Assembly: GCA_029239875.1 (NCBI GenBank)
Contig: JARBUD010000037.1
Location: forward strand, 1-40,700
DNA: 40,700 bases
From: Xanthobacteraceae bacterium
GTDB lineage: Bacteria; Pseudomonadota; Alphaproteobacteria; Rhizobiales; Xanthobacteraceae
Direction of reading: 5' to 3'
Positions 1 to 8,856 of this stretch are shown here, one piece after another (position 1 is the first letter of the stretch; the number at the start of each line of letters is the position of its first letter). The notes under the pieces were generated by a model, which worked only from the letters and a program-made list of their open reading frames with translations, was not told the DNA's origin and searched no databases. The position numbers and the translations under genes were made by a program.

Positions 1-738
1 CGAAACGGTGCCAACGATCTCCTGCATGACGGCATCAGCGCCACCGGGGCCGGTGAAGCGGGGGAACGACCCGGCGGCGCCATTCAAGGTGCCCAGCGCT
101 TGGAATGCCGTGCCTCCGAGCGTGGTGCGCGCCGCGGCATCGTTGACGTCGTCCATGAACGTCTCGATGAACGGCGAAGGCCCGATATAGGGGAGCCACC
201 CCGAGGTACCGCGAAAGTACACCCTGCCATTGGCAGCGCTGTAGACCATCCAGCCCGGCTCGGCGGGCGTGAACTGCCAGACCAAGCCGGTCCACTGAGC
301 CAGGCTCCCGGCCTGTCCAGCCCAGGCTCCGGTCGGCACCGTGCCGACGACATACATGTCGCCGGTAACAGGCGCGCCCGGCGGGGCATTGGCGCCGAGG
401 CTCTGCACCCGATAGAGCGGCGCCGTGCGCTCGAATATCCGGATCTGGTCGCGCATGCGGCGCAACTGGTCCGCCAGTTCCAGCGGCGGCACGCGCTGCA
501 GCGAGTCGTAGCGGATCGTGTAGGGCGCATCCGCCTGCGTCACGCCCTCGAAGGGCACTGTGAACTGCGCCGAGACGAGGTCGCCGCCGATCGAGGCCAG
601 CGTGTAGCGGCCCTTGTTGGCCCCATAGAGCTCCAGCGTGTCGCCCGCGCGCGCCTCGGTCAACAGCACGTCTTCGAAGGTCACGAGGGTTTGCCCCGCC
701 GTCACGGTGACCGTGCCGGAGGCGATGAAGTTGGGCAT
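1..738 (-). CDS. Phage tail fibre-like protein with DUF2793 domain (partial, runs off left edge)
   Basis: The frame opens at an ATG preceded by GAGG and stays open for 246 codons to the window edge, so the C-terminus is missing. Residues about 109-180 (APPGAPVTGDMYVVG ... GAWAGQAGSLAQWTG ... WQFTPAEPGWMVYSAANGRV) match the DUF2793 pattern found in phage and gene-transfer-agent tail fibre proteins. A following ETFMDDVNDAAARTTLGG stretch resembles the repeated fibre-shaft motif seen in many phage tail fibres. It is the last visible gene of the leftward late operon, 13 bases downstream of a virion protein, where host-recognition proteins are normally encoded. Family assignment is by motif recognition; a receptor-binding role is inferred. 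Confidence 0.75.
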   Translation of the reverse strand, partial: MPNFIASGTVTVTAGQTLVTFEDVLLTEARAGDTLELYGANKGRYTLASIGGDLVSAQFTVPFEGVTQADAPYTIRYDSLQRVPPLELADQLRRMRDQIRIFERTAPLYRVQSLGANAPPGAPVTGDMYVVGTVPTGAWAGQAGSLAQWTGLVWQFTPAEPGWMVYSAANGRVYFRGTSGWLPYIGPSPFIETFMDDVNDAAARTTLGGTAFQALGTLNGAAGSFPRFTGPGGADAVMQEIVGTVS

Positions 739-751
739 GTTGACCTCTGCT

Positions 752-2137
752 TCAGCCGAAATCGGAAATATTCATCAGCGCGACCCACCCGAATGCTTGG
801 GAGGTCCAGCCGGATTCCTTCGCCCACCAGTAATTCGCGCGGTTATAGGTAGACGCCCGGAAATAGAACATCGGGAAGTTGGTGACGGAGTCGTAGATGT
901 CCTGCGAATGAACAACGCCGCAGCCGCACCACCAGTGCAGGCCGTGCGGGACGAGGTAGAAAACAAAGGGAGCGCTGGCGCCGACGGGGGGGATGCCTAT
1001 CCCAGGCAGCGCCTTGGCCCCGGTGCTTTCGCCGGTAACGATGGACCCGAAGCCCGGAAACCTTGGCGTGAGCCGATCGGCACGGAAGATGAACTGTCCC
1101 GCATGGGCGGTGTAGTAGTGGACATCATGGTGCGTCACGCACGTGCCGAGCCCGGGCTCGGTGTGGATGCGGCACCTTCCGGTTACGGTATCGAGGCCAC
1201 CCTGGTAGGCCGGATCGGTTGCCACGACGGCATAGCGCATGCCGATATTGCCGGCCGGCGTTCCGGCGATGAGGATCTGGTTTGCACTCAGCCAGAAGAC
1301 GCTCAGATGCGCATGGCCCTGCCCTTGGGGCGCCATGGCATAGGCCATCACCGGCGGGTAATGCGGATACGACCTGTTGAGGGTGACGATGGCGCAGTTT
1401 CGGTTGCTGACGTCCGGCCCGGTAGGGAACGGGTCGGTGACGATGCGATCGATTGAGTAGTTCGCGCCGCCGCCGGAATAGGTGGCGGGAAACACCGTGC
1501 CGGTCTCGGCGATCTGGAAATTGGGCCTGCGCGTCGACATCATCATGTCGTCGAGGCTGCAGGTCAGATAGTTGAAGCCCGGCCGCGACATGAACAGCCC
1601 CCGCCCATAGAGGGGGTGAAGGCCGCGGCGCATGCCGTTCGGCCCATCCCCTTCATCGGAGGTCGGGTTTGTGCCGAAGATGAACCAGCAATACTCAGAG
1701 GTGGCCTTCGACGGCGAGACCAGGATCTCGTTATCGGCCAGGGACACCGCGCAGACGCCATAGCCGCGCACATAGGGCCTGGGCGTCGTTGCGCCACTTA
1801 CGGGGGCTCCGGCGACCTGCTGCTGCAGGGTGCCGCCATTGTTCCGCTGCCAGGCCAGCGTGGGGCGCCACGGCCCGTTCACCCCCGCGTGAGGAATGAC
1901 GCGCACGGCGCGGGTTCCGGTAGAGCCGGGCAGGCCGGCATAGGTGATCGACCTGGTGGCGAGCGAGTTGGCGGCGGCCACGCCATTGGCGCGCAGGCGC
2001 AGCACGTTGGTCCAGGCGCTGTCGAAGGTGACCAGCCGCGTATCAAGCGAGAGGTTCCGCGGGTTATTCGGCGCGAGAACAGCGCGCATGCGCATCCGCC
2101 CGTTCGGATCGATGAAACGCAACTGGTTGATCGCCAT
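752..2137 (-). CDS. Phage virion-associated protein, function unknown
   Basis: A 461-residue protein with no signal peptide or membrane segment. It is rich in Gly, aromatic residues and short beta-like stretches (for example WWCGCGVVHSQDIYDS near residue 400), which suits an extracellular virion protein. Its ATG shares one base with the TGA of the J-like gene (TGATG), so the two are translationally coupled. The position between the J-like protein and the DUF2793 fibre suggests a tail-tip or fibre accessory component. I do not recognise a named family; the role is inferred from position only. Confidence 0.7.
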   Translation of the reverse strand: MAINQLRFIDPNGRMRMRAVLAPNNPRNLSLDTRLVTFDSAWTNVLRLRANGVAAANSLATRSITYAGLPGSTGTRAVRVIPHAGVNGPWRPTLAWQRNNGGTLQQQVAGAPVSGATTPRPYVRGYGVCAVSLADNEILVSPSKATSEYCWFIFGTNPTSDEGDGPNGMRRGLHPLYGRGLFMSRPGFNYLTCSLDDMMMSTRRPNFQIAETGTVFPATYSGGGANYSIDRIVTDPFPTGPDVSNRNCAIVTLNRSYPHYPPVMAYAMAPQGQGHAHLSVFWLSANQILIAGTPAGNIGMRYAVVATDPAYQGGLDTVTGRCRIHTEPGLGTCVTHHDVHYYTAHAGQFIFRADRLTPRFPGFGSIVTGESTGAKALPGIGIPPVGASAPFVFYLVPHGLHWWCGCGVVHSQDIYDSVTNFPMFYFRASTYNRANYWWAKESGWTSQAFGWVALMNISDFG

Positions 2138-5100
2138 CAGGAGATCCAGTCCTCATATTCGCCGAGGACGTGGTCGTATTTGCCGTTCTGCGACCGCAGG
2201 CGGCCGGCGACGACCGTGCCGAGATTGGCGATGATCGACGAGAGTTCGGCCACATTGAGCATTTCCGCTGTGATGGTGCCGGCGGCGATCAGGTCGCCAT
2301 TGAGGAAGATGCCCTGCGAGGTGATGGTCAGCAGCCCGACCACCTGGCCATTATCCCGCCGGCGCACCAGCAGGCGGTCGGCGGTGATGGCGAACACCGA
2401 ATAGGCGCCACCGGCACCATCGGCGAAGGCGGCGATCTGCACGTCGCCCTGCGCCGTCTGCAGCCCATCGGCCGCCGTCACCGACAGTTCGAAGGCCGAC
2501 ATGGCGCCGGCGATCGGCGAGGCCGCCGCCACCCACTTGACTGAGAGGTTGGCCTCGAAGTTGTCGACCGCTGCCCGCAGCTCGGTGATCGCCTGCGCCA
2601 GAGCGGAGGTCGGCCCGGTGGCGACGGTTATTTCCTCGCGGTACGCGGCCGTCACACGGCCGGTCACCGACTGCAGTTCGCGGAACTGCTTCTGCTGATC
2701 CTCGAAGACCGCGCTATCGAGGCTGGCGACGAGCAGCGCCAGCTGGCCCATCTTCGCCTCGAGCTCGTCGATCGCCGCCTGATTGGTGCGGGTGACGAGA
2801 TCGCGGATGCCGCGCCTCATGTTGTCGACGTCGATCTGCACGTTGTCGGCGCGCGTCGTCGGCTGTTCCAGATCGTAATAGGCCCATGGCCCCTGCTTGC
2901 CGCTGGCGTTCACCGCAGCGACGCCAAGCCGCAGCGCCAGCGGCTCCACCTGTGCCGAGAGCTTCGGCATCCGCACGTCCGGCAGCGGCGTCCAGCTTTC
3001 TCCCTCGTCATAGGAGACGCGGGCGACATAGAACACCGCGCCCGGCACCGGCCCCCACTCGGCCACGATGCGGCAGGGCACCTCATTGGCGATGAAGCGC
3101 GCGCTCAGCAGCAGGGGCTGCGGAAAGGTCGGGTTGCGCGGCGTGGTGGCTTCCGGCAGCGGCGGCGGCTCAGTCAGATCCTCGTCATGCGCGCGGGCGT
3201 CGTCGACGAAGAGTTCCAGCGATACCCGGTCGCCGGCCGGCGCCGCCCGCGTGACGATGCAGCGGCGCTGCCAGGTCGTGCCGAGGCCGATGGCGAAGCT
3301 CGGAAGCTCGGCGCCCTCGGGGCGCTCCAGCGCGGCGTTCAGCGTGCCCTGTGCCGCTTCCACAATGGCGAGGTCGGCGCCGTCGAGGATGGCGATGCCG
3401 TCATTGGCGCCGCGCGCGCATTTGATCGGGCCGAACGGCCGCCCGCGCTTGTCGCGGATCAGGATGTAGTGCTGGCCGGCCACCCACGCCGGGGCTTCGT
3501 GCAGATAGAGCGCATTGCCGACGCGGCGCGTCACCTTGCCGGAGGCGCCCCATTGCTGCGGCAGGTCCGACTGCAGAAGCACCGGCGCGCCGAGATAGAG
3601 CAGCCGGCCGTCATGCTCGGTCGTAAGCCGCACATTGATCCGGCGATAGAGGTTCTGACGCAGCAGGAACTCGACCTCGCGCTGCGCCTGCGCCCGCTTC
3701 ACGATGGGCAGCTGCAGCCTTGTCGCGCGGGCGATCTGCACTTCGCTGGCGGAGCGCGGCGCCACGGCCTCGGCCAGCTGCCAGGTGCTCTCGTCGAGAT
3801 ATTCGAGCACGGCGCACTGCGCCTCGTCGGTCGGCCGCAGCAGGTACTCGATCTCCAGCGAGCCGCGCACGATCTCCTGGTCGGTGATGAGCATGCGCGG
3901 CACGCTCGACCACTGCTCGCGCACCAGCGACAGCGTGCCGGCCATCCACACATGCTTGGCGCGGCAGGCCGAGAGCGCGGTATCGAGCGCCTGCGGCACC
4001 GGAACCGTGGCGGCAAAGTCATGGTCGAACGTGTCGCCCCGCGCGGCGCAGGTCGCCGCGAGATCGACGAAAGCCTGAAAGTCCAGCCGGGACAGCGGCA
4101 GGCTGCCGCCATAGCTCGTGTTGGTGACGATATCGAGCGCCGCCCAGGCCGGCGAGCGGGTCGGCTGCTCCACCCAGGCCGAGCCGTTCCACACGGGCAG
4201 GATGCGCGTCGCCACCTCGGAAAGGCGGGAGAGCGCATCGCCGGAGAACTGGTCGGTGGCCTTGGCGCGGATGGCGATCGTCGAGACCGGGAAGCTCTGC
4301 GGCCCGGTCAGGAAGGCGCGCATCTCCGCCCAATTGATCTGGTCGACGATGTTGGTGTCGGTGGCCCGCGGCGTGGTGCGCCGCACCCGCACCTTGTAGC
4401 GCCCGGCGGGCACCTCGGCGGCGAGGCTGAAGCGCAGCGGCGACTTCGAGCACAGCGGCACGTTCGGGAACGGCCCGACCGACGTCCAGTCGCCGAGCTC
4501 GTTGCCGGCGGCGTCGACCGGCCGGTACTGCATCATCACCGGCACGAAATGCGGGGTGAGCACGCCCGCGTCATTCTGCAGGCCGCAGCCGTTCGGCATG
4601 GACAGGTCGACGACGAGGCGCGTCGCCTGCGTGCCGGCGGCGTTGGCGATGAAGCCGCCGGTCCATGCCGGGAAGTCGAGTTCCTGCCCGCTCACCTCGG
4701 CAGAGGATTCGACGTTCACCGGGAACAGCGTCACCTGCTGGCCGGGATTGTAGAAGGCGATCTGCACGCCGCTGAACTGCGGGTTCACGCCGGTGCCGCT
4801 GGTCCACAGCGGCGTATCCTCGATCAGGATCTGTTCGGGCTGGAGCCGGCCCTCGCCACGTGACAGCAGGACATGGATGTACTGGTCGTTCCCCTCATAG
4901 CTCGACCATTCCGGTGCGGCCTTGTCGAGCACGCGCTTGCGCCGGCCGTAGCAGGACGGAATCGGCTCCAGCGGGCGGGCGAGGTTGAGGCCGGTTCCCC
5001 AACTATAAATCGGGTCGGGCTCGGCCTGGCTGCCACCCGGCTTCACCGCCATCAGCGTGTTGATGAGGAAGCCGCCGCCGACCATGATCGCGCCGGCGGC

Positions 5101-5451
5101 GACCTTGGCCGCCACCGTCCCGGCGCCGAACAGCGCACCGCCAGCCCATGGCGCGAAGGCGGACAGGGCGATGACTCCGACGAGCCCGGCGATGGAGTTC
5201 TGCGTCAGGCCGCCGCCACGCGGGCGGGACAGGAACTCGACGGCCGAACCCTTGCGGATGCGGCGCGAGTTCCAGTTCGCCCGTAGCACCGGCTCGCCGT
5301 CGACGAGGCAGATCGTCGGCAGGGTGGTGGTGTTCCAGCCGGTGCGGCGCAGGAAGCTGGTGATCGTCTCGTTGCGGCGCGGCAGAGCGCGCGCGAGTTC
5401 GATCCCCGGCAGTGCGATGTGCAGCACCGGCAGGTAGGCAACAGCGGCCAT
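2137..5451 (-). CDS. Tail tip host-specificity protein (lambda gpJ-like)
   Basis: An 1104-residue protein, the size expected for the central tail-tip protein that carries host specificity in lambda-like phages. The N-terminus has a short beta-grasp-like stretch and a Gly/Ala hydrophobic hairpin (about residues 85-130), as in J-like proteins. The middle contains the tail-hub region and a fibronectin-like stretch (about 740-830). The C-terminal 250 residues are helical or coiled-coil (RDLVTRTNQAAIDELEAKMG onward) and end in a DUF1983-like region with IAAGTITAEMLNVAELSS. It lies directly after the NlpC/P60 gene, as K and J do in lambda. The J-like call is strong from size, order and C-terminal motif; receptor identity is unknown. 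Confidence 0.85.
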   Translation of the reverse strand: MAAVAYLPVLHIALPGIELARALPRRNETITSFLRRTGWNTTTLPTICLVDGEPVLRANWNSRRIRKGSAVEFLSRPRGGGLTQNSIAGLVGVIALSAFAPWAGGALFGAGTVAAKVAAGAIMVGGGFLINTLMAVKPGGSQAEPDPIYSWGTGLNLARPLEPIPSCYGRRKRVLDKAAPEWSSYEGNDQYIHVLLSRGEGRLQPEQILIEDTPLWTSGTGVNPQFSGVQIAFYNPGQQVTLFPVNVESSAEVSGQELDFPAWTGGFIANAAGTQATRLVVDLSMPNGCGLQNDAGVLTPHFVPVMMQYRPVDAAGNELGDWTSVGPFPNVPLCSKSPLRFSLAAEVPAGRYKVRVRRTTPRATDTNIVDQINWAEMRAFLTGPQSFPVSTIAIRAKATDQFSGDALSRLSEVATRILPVWNGSAWVEQPTRSPAWAALDIVTNTSYGGSLPLSRLDFQAFVDLAATCAARGDTFDHDFAATVPVPQALDTALSACRAKHVWMAGTLSLVREQWSSVPRMLITDQEIVRGSLEIEYLLRPTDEAQCAVLEYLDESTWQLAEAVAPRSASEVQIARATRLQLPIVKRAQAQREVEFLLRQNLYRRINVRLTTEHDGRLLYLGAPVLLQSDLPQQWGASGKVTRRVGNALYLHEAPAWVAGQHYILIRDKRGRPFGPIKCARGANDGIAILDGADLAIVEAAQGTLNAALERPEGAELPSFAIGLGTTWQRRCIVTRAAPAGDRVSLELFVDDARAHDEDLTEPPPLPEATTPRNPTFPQPLLLSARFIANEVPCRIVAEWGPVPGAVFYVARVSYDEGESWTPLPDVRMPKLSAQVEPLALRLGVAAVNASGKQGPWAYYDLEQPTTRADNVQIDVDNMRRGIRDLVTRTNQAAIDELEAKMGQLALLVASLDSAVFEDQQKQFRELQSVTGRVTAAYREEITVATGPTSALAQAITELRAAVDNFEANLSVKWVAAASPIAGAMSAFELSVTAADGLQTAQGDVQIAAFADGAGGAYSVFAITADRLLVRRRDNGQVVGLLTITSQGIFLNGDLIAAGTITAEMLNVAELSSIIANLGTVVAGRLRSQNGKYDHVLGEYEDWIS

Positions 5452-5457
5452 GGAGGA

Positions 5458-5874
5458 TCAGTCCGTTACGGGCTCGAAGAAGCGGATGCGCCCCCAGCCC
5501 TGCATGCGCAGGGCGGGGACCGGATCGAAGCGAGAGCCGGAGCCCTCGTCGCAATGGGAAACGATGCGTTCGGGGGCGAGCCACACGCCGATATGCGCGG
5601 CGCGGTCAGCACGCCCCATGGCGACCAGCGCGCCGTCGGCGGCACTGATCAAGCCCGGAGCCGGCGGCACGGCCTCACGCCACCTCTGGCGCTCCGGATG
5701 GCCTTCTATGGTCTCGATCATCCAGCGCCAGCCGGGATGCTCTGGCAGGACGACGTCCGGAAGGTCGCGGCCGAACAGTTCGCGCTCGATCAGCTTCGCG
5801 TGGTGCCAGCAGGAATAGTCCGGCGACCAGCGCCGACCGACGAGGCCGGCGAGGAAGGCGCTGCGATCCGTCAT
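5458..5874 (-). CDS. NlpC/P60-type tail tip peptidase
   Basis: A 138-residue protein with the compact NlpC/P60 arrangement used by phage tail-tip cell-wall hydrolases: Cys22 in YSCWHHAKLIERELFG, His94 in AAHIGVWL and a second His at 107 in IVSHCDEGS. These form a plausible Cys-His-polar triad. Such proteins (lambda gpK-like) cleave peptidoglycan cross-links during DNA entry or tail-tip assembly. The ATG overlaps the end of the upstream DUF1833-like gene by four bases (ATGA), and the J-like gene follows after 6 bases. The residue after the catalytic Cys is Trp, as in the phage subfamily. Activity is inferred from motifs. Confidence 0.8.
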   Translation of the reverse strand: MTDRSAFLAGLVGRRWSPDYSCWHHAKLIERELFGRDLPDVVLPEHPGWRWMIETIEGHPERQRWREAVPPAPGLISAADGALVAMGRADRAAHIGVWLAPERIVSHCDEGSGSRFDPVPALRMQGWGRIRFFEPVTD

Positions 5875-6407
5875 CGCACCAGCCCGGCGAAAGCGGCGCG
5901 GGTGTAGACATTGCGCGGGAACTTCTTGTTGCCGAGGTTCGACAGAGAGGCCGCTCCGGTCACGGAGCTGCCGACCACCTTCGCCTTGGAGATCAGGAAC
6001 TCCACCGGTCCATAGATCGGCTCGGAAGGATCATCGTCGCGGTACTCGCGATAGATCGCCTTGAGGTCGGCATTGTAGCCGACGGCCGCCTCGAGATAGG
6101 CGGTCAGCTCTCGCGCGACGTTGTCGATGGCGATCGGCGCCTGCGGAATCTGCCCCTGCGAGAGCTCGGCGAAGGGCGAGGTGAAGGCCGCCGGCTCGAA
6201 GGTCGCCATCTGGCCGGGATTGAACAGCCCGCCCGGCTCAATGCCGAGCGAGCGGGGCATGACGTCATGCACTAGGCGTGCCGGCACTTCATTGCCCTCT
6301 TCGTCCTGAATCGCCGGGTGCTGAAGCTCAAGCGTGACGAAGACGTCGAAGTCCGTGGTGCTGTTGGCTTCCGCCTCCTCCCACGCCGCGTTGTGCGGCA
6401 CGCTCAC
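5871..6407 (-). CDS. DUF1833-like phage tail tip protein
   Basis: A 178-residue protein beginning at a GTG that overlaps the preceding TGA (GTGA). The central segment QAPIAIDNVARELTAYLEAA is the hallmark of DUF1833 (a lambda gpL-like tail-tip position). The length also suits that family, whose members sit just before the NlpC/P60 and J-like genes. Probable role: a component of the baseplate-like tail tip. The annotated GTG start gives the coupled overlap seen throughout this operon; no better ATG lies nearby. Confidence 0.75.
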   Translation of the reverse strand: MSVPHNAAWEEAEANSTTDFDVFVTLELQHPAIQDEEGNEVPARLVHDVMPRSLGIEPGGLFNPGQMATFEPAAFTSPFAELSQGQIPQAPIAIDNVARELTAYLEAAVGYNADLKAIYREYRDDDPSEPIYGPVEFLISKAKVVGSSVTGAASLSNLGNKKFPRNVYTRAAFAGLVR

Positions 6408-6802
6408 GGCGACACCGGCACGAGTTCGGCGGGCAGCACCAGCAGCGAGAAGCTTACCCGGGTGTAGAGCCCGCGACCCGTCACCGCCTCGGAAACGCCA
6501 CCGCCGCCCCCGACGATCTGCACGACACGGACCTCATAGGCCGCGCCGTTCCAGATCGGCATGAGGAAGCGGGCCGTTCCCCGGGCGATCGTGCCGGACA
6601 GGAACGACCGCCACGCCGCATACTGGTCGGCGGTGAAACGCCGTGCCCACGTCACCGTCTCGACATTGTCGCCGGGGCGGAAGCGCAGCCGGGAATTGCC
6701 GCCCTCCATCTCGGTTTCGAGCATCTCGCGATAGGGGCGGCGGGTGAACGCCGCCGCCTCGCACTCGAAGGGAAGCGCCACAGGCCAGGACGCGTATGCC
6801 AT
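6404..6802 (-). CDS. Small tail protein (lambda gpM-like position)
   Basis: A 132-residue protein whose ATG shares a base with the tape measure stop codon (TGATG); a TTG one codon upstream is less likely. It is a soluble, beta-rich sequence (MLETEMEGGNSRLRFRPGDN, then WARRFTADQYAAWRSFLSG). The segment after tape measure and before the DUF1833-like gene is the gpM/L position in lambda. Proteins like this are common as conserved hypothetical tail proteins in alphaproteobacterial prophages. Function is inferred from synteny only. Confidence 0.7.
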   Translation of the reverse strand: MAYASWPVALPFECEAAAFTRRPYREMLETEMEGGNSRLRFRPGDNVETVTWARRFTADQYAAWRSFLSGTIARGTARFLMPIWNGAAYEVRVVQIVGGGGGVSEAVTGRGLYTRVSFSLLVLPAELVPVSP

Positions 6803-8856
6803 CAACCGAGGTCCCCGCGGCGCAGGCCATAGCGGCGTTCAAGGACAGTCGCCGCGTCGCCGCCCTCGGAAAGCTGGCTCGATATCTCGTCGGATGCGAT
6901 GCGACGTACCGTGGCCTCGATCTCGGTCACGCCATCCGGCCGCTGCCTCTGCACCACGTCGGCGGTCTGCCCCGGAAGCGTGTTGACGATCACCTGCACC
7001 CGCGGCGCCTGCCCCTGCACCGCGCTGTTCGGCACGATGTAGCCGTCGCGCGGCGCGGTGAACTTCTCCGGCCCGTTCTCCCCGACCCAGTAGTCGAAGC
7101 CTTGCTTCACCGCGCCGCCATAGGCACGCGGGCCGCCATAGGAGTTGTTGTTCGCGTAGCCCGGAACGAAGTAGCTCTCGACGCCGCCAGCCCCCGGGCT
7201 GGCGAGACCGCCGGCGATGCTGCCGACGAGCCCGGTGACGAGGTTGCCGAGAATGTCGCCGCCGCTGCTGAGCAGGCCGGACGCCGCCTGCCGGAACGCC
7301 AGCCGAGCGAGGTCGGCGATGATGGTGTTGACGAGGTCGCTGAACTCCGCCTTGCCGGTCATGACGAAGTCCACGAAGGCGTCCTCGGCGGCGCCGAAGG
7401 CGTCCACCATCAGATCCTCGGTCGCGCTCGCCATGTCCTGCGCCGACTTCAGGTAATCCTCGACGAAGCGCTGATAGCCGGAGGCGGCGTCGGTGGCGCT
7501 TTCCAGCGCCTGCCGGTTCGCTTCCTCCATCACCTCCGCCGCCGCCGCGACCGCGCGGTTATAGGTCTCCTGGTCGATCCGCCCGGCCTCGAGGTGCTCC
7601 TGCAACTTCGCCAGCGTGTCGGCATAGGCTTCGCTGGCGGTACGGGTGGACTCGTAGATGCGCTTGGCTTCGCTCACCAGCCGGTTTTCGTCGCGCTGCG
7701 CTTCAGATGCCGCCTCCCGAGCGGCTTTCTCCTGCGCGCGCTGTGCCTGCAGCCGGTCATACTCGGTCGCCGCGGCGGCGGCGGCGCGGTCGCGCTGATC
7801 TGAGGTGGCGTTATCCGGCAAGCGCCCGAGAACAGCGTCGATCGCACGCTGGCGATCGTCACCCACGGTCGAGGCGGATCGCTCGATATTGGCGATGATC
7901 TCTTCGGCTTTCGCCCAATCTTCGAGCGTCTTCTTGAAGGTTTTCAGCTGCTCGGCGGAGAACTGAATATCGCTGCCGATGGTGCGTACCGCCAGCGACG
8001 CATCGCTCATACCTTGAGCGAACTTGGACGCCGCGCTTGAACCATCGAGAAGGTCGGCGCCGAGATCCTTGATGGCAGGATCGTCGGCCTCGTTCATCAT
8101 CCGGGCGACTTCGGCGCGAAAGGCCTCGATATCCGGGACACCGTCGCGCACCGACTTCAGAAAGGCTTCGATCGGCGCGGCGAAGTACGAATTCCCGACA
8201 TTGCCGCCATACACCTGCCCGATGCCGCGGATGAGGCTGGGGCTCAGCGTGTCGGCGAACGCGCCCGCAGCCTGCGAATATTGGTTGCTTTGGGATCGGG
8301 CATTCGCCTCGGCCAGGGCTAGATCGACCTGACGCTGTTGCTCTGTGACGGCCTTTTTCGCCGCCTTCTCAACGTCGCCATAGCGCTCGGCGACGAGGCG
8401 CAGGATATCCTGATGCCTCTCCAGCGCTTTCGACGCATCCTCGGTATCGTCCGACATCGCATCGAAGACGAAGGATGCGCCGTAGCCGAGCGCGACGATG
8501 CCGGCGAGCACCGCGGTCGTCGGCGTGACGAGGGAGGCCAGTGCCGCGCCGACGCCGAGAAGCGAGGCCTTCACGCCGCGCTCGCCCAGCACGGCGGCGA
8601 TCTGCGGGCCCTGCTGGATCATGGCCATGCCGAAGGACTGACCCGACAGCACCTGCACGCCGAGATCCGTCAGCTGCGCCGTGAGATTGGTCACCTCATG
8701 CGTGCGCAGCTGGTTGACGGCGGCTGCCGCCTGCTGCGACCGCTGCTGCAGGCGATCGAGCGCCACGGCGCCGACCTCGCCGACACTGGCAAGCTCGGCC
8801 TTCACCTTGCCGCCGTCGATCACCTGCAGGCGCACATTGACGTTGCGCTCAGCCAT
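6802..8856 (-). CDS. Tail tape measure protein
   Basis: A 684-residue protein, largely alpha-helical with long Ala/Glu/Arg-rich coiled-coil stretches (about residues 300-480). It has a hydrophobic Ala/Val/Gly segment near residues 100-130 (SLLGVGAALASLVTPTTAVL) and a Gly-rich hydrophobic C-terminal region near 520-575. The C-terminus contains FDYWVGENGPEKFTAPRDGYIVPN, typical of lambda-family tape measure proteins (WvGErGPElf). It sets tail length; by the usual 1.5 angstrom per residue the tail would be roughly 100 nm. The gene directly follows the G/GT chaperone region, whose -1 frame overlaps its start by 8 bases. Confidence 0.9.
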   Translation of the reverse strand: MAERNVNVRLQVIDGGKVKAELASVGEVGAVALDRLQQRSQQAAAAVNQLRTHEVTNLTAQLTDLGVQVLSGQSFGMAMIQQGPQIAAVLGERGVKASLLGVGAALASLVTPTTAVLAGIVALGYGASFVFDAMSDDTEDASKALERHQDILRLVAERYGDVEKAAKKAVTEQQRQVDLALAEANARSQSNQYSQAAGAFADTLSPSLIRGIGQVYGGNVGNSYFAAPIEAFLKSVRDGVPDIEAFRAEVARMMNEADDPAIKDLGADLLDGSSAASKFAQGMSDASLAVRTIGSDIQFSAEQLKTFKKTLEDWAKAEEIIANIERSASTVGDDRQRAIDAVLGRLPDNATSDQRDRAAAAAATEYDRLQAQRAQEKAAREAASEAQRDENRLVSEAKRIYESTRTASEAYADTLAKLQEHLEAGRIDQETYNRAVAAAAEVMEEANRQALESATDAASGYQRFVEDYLKSAQDMASATEDLMVDAFGAAEDAFVDFVMTGKAEFSDLVNTIIADLARLAFRQAASGLLSSGGDILGNLVTGLVGSIAGGLASPGAGGVESYFVPGYANNNSYGGPRAYGGAVKQGFDYWVGENGPEKFTAPRDGYIVPNSAVQGQAPRVQVIVNTLPGQTADVVQRQRPDGVTEIEATVRRIASDEISSQLSEGGDAATVLERRYGLRRGDLG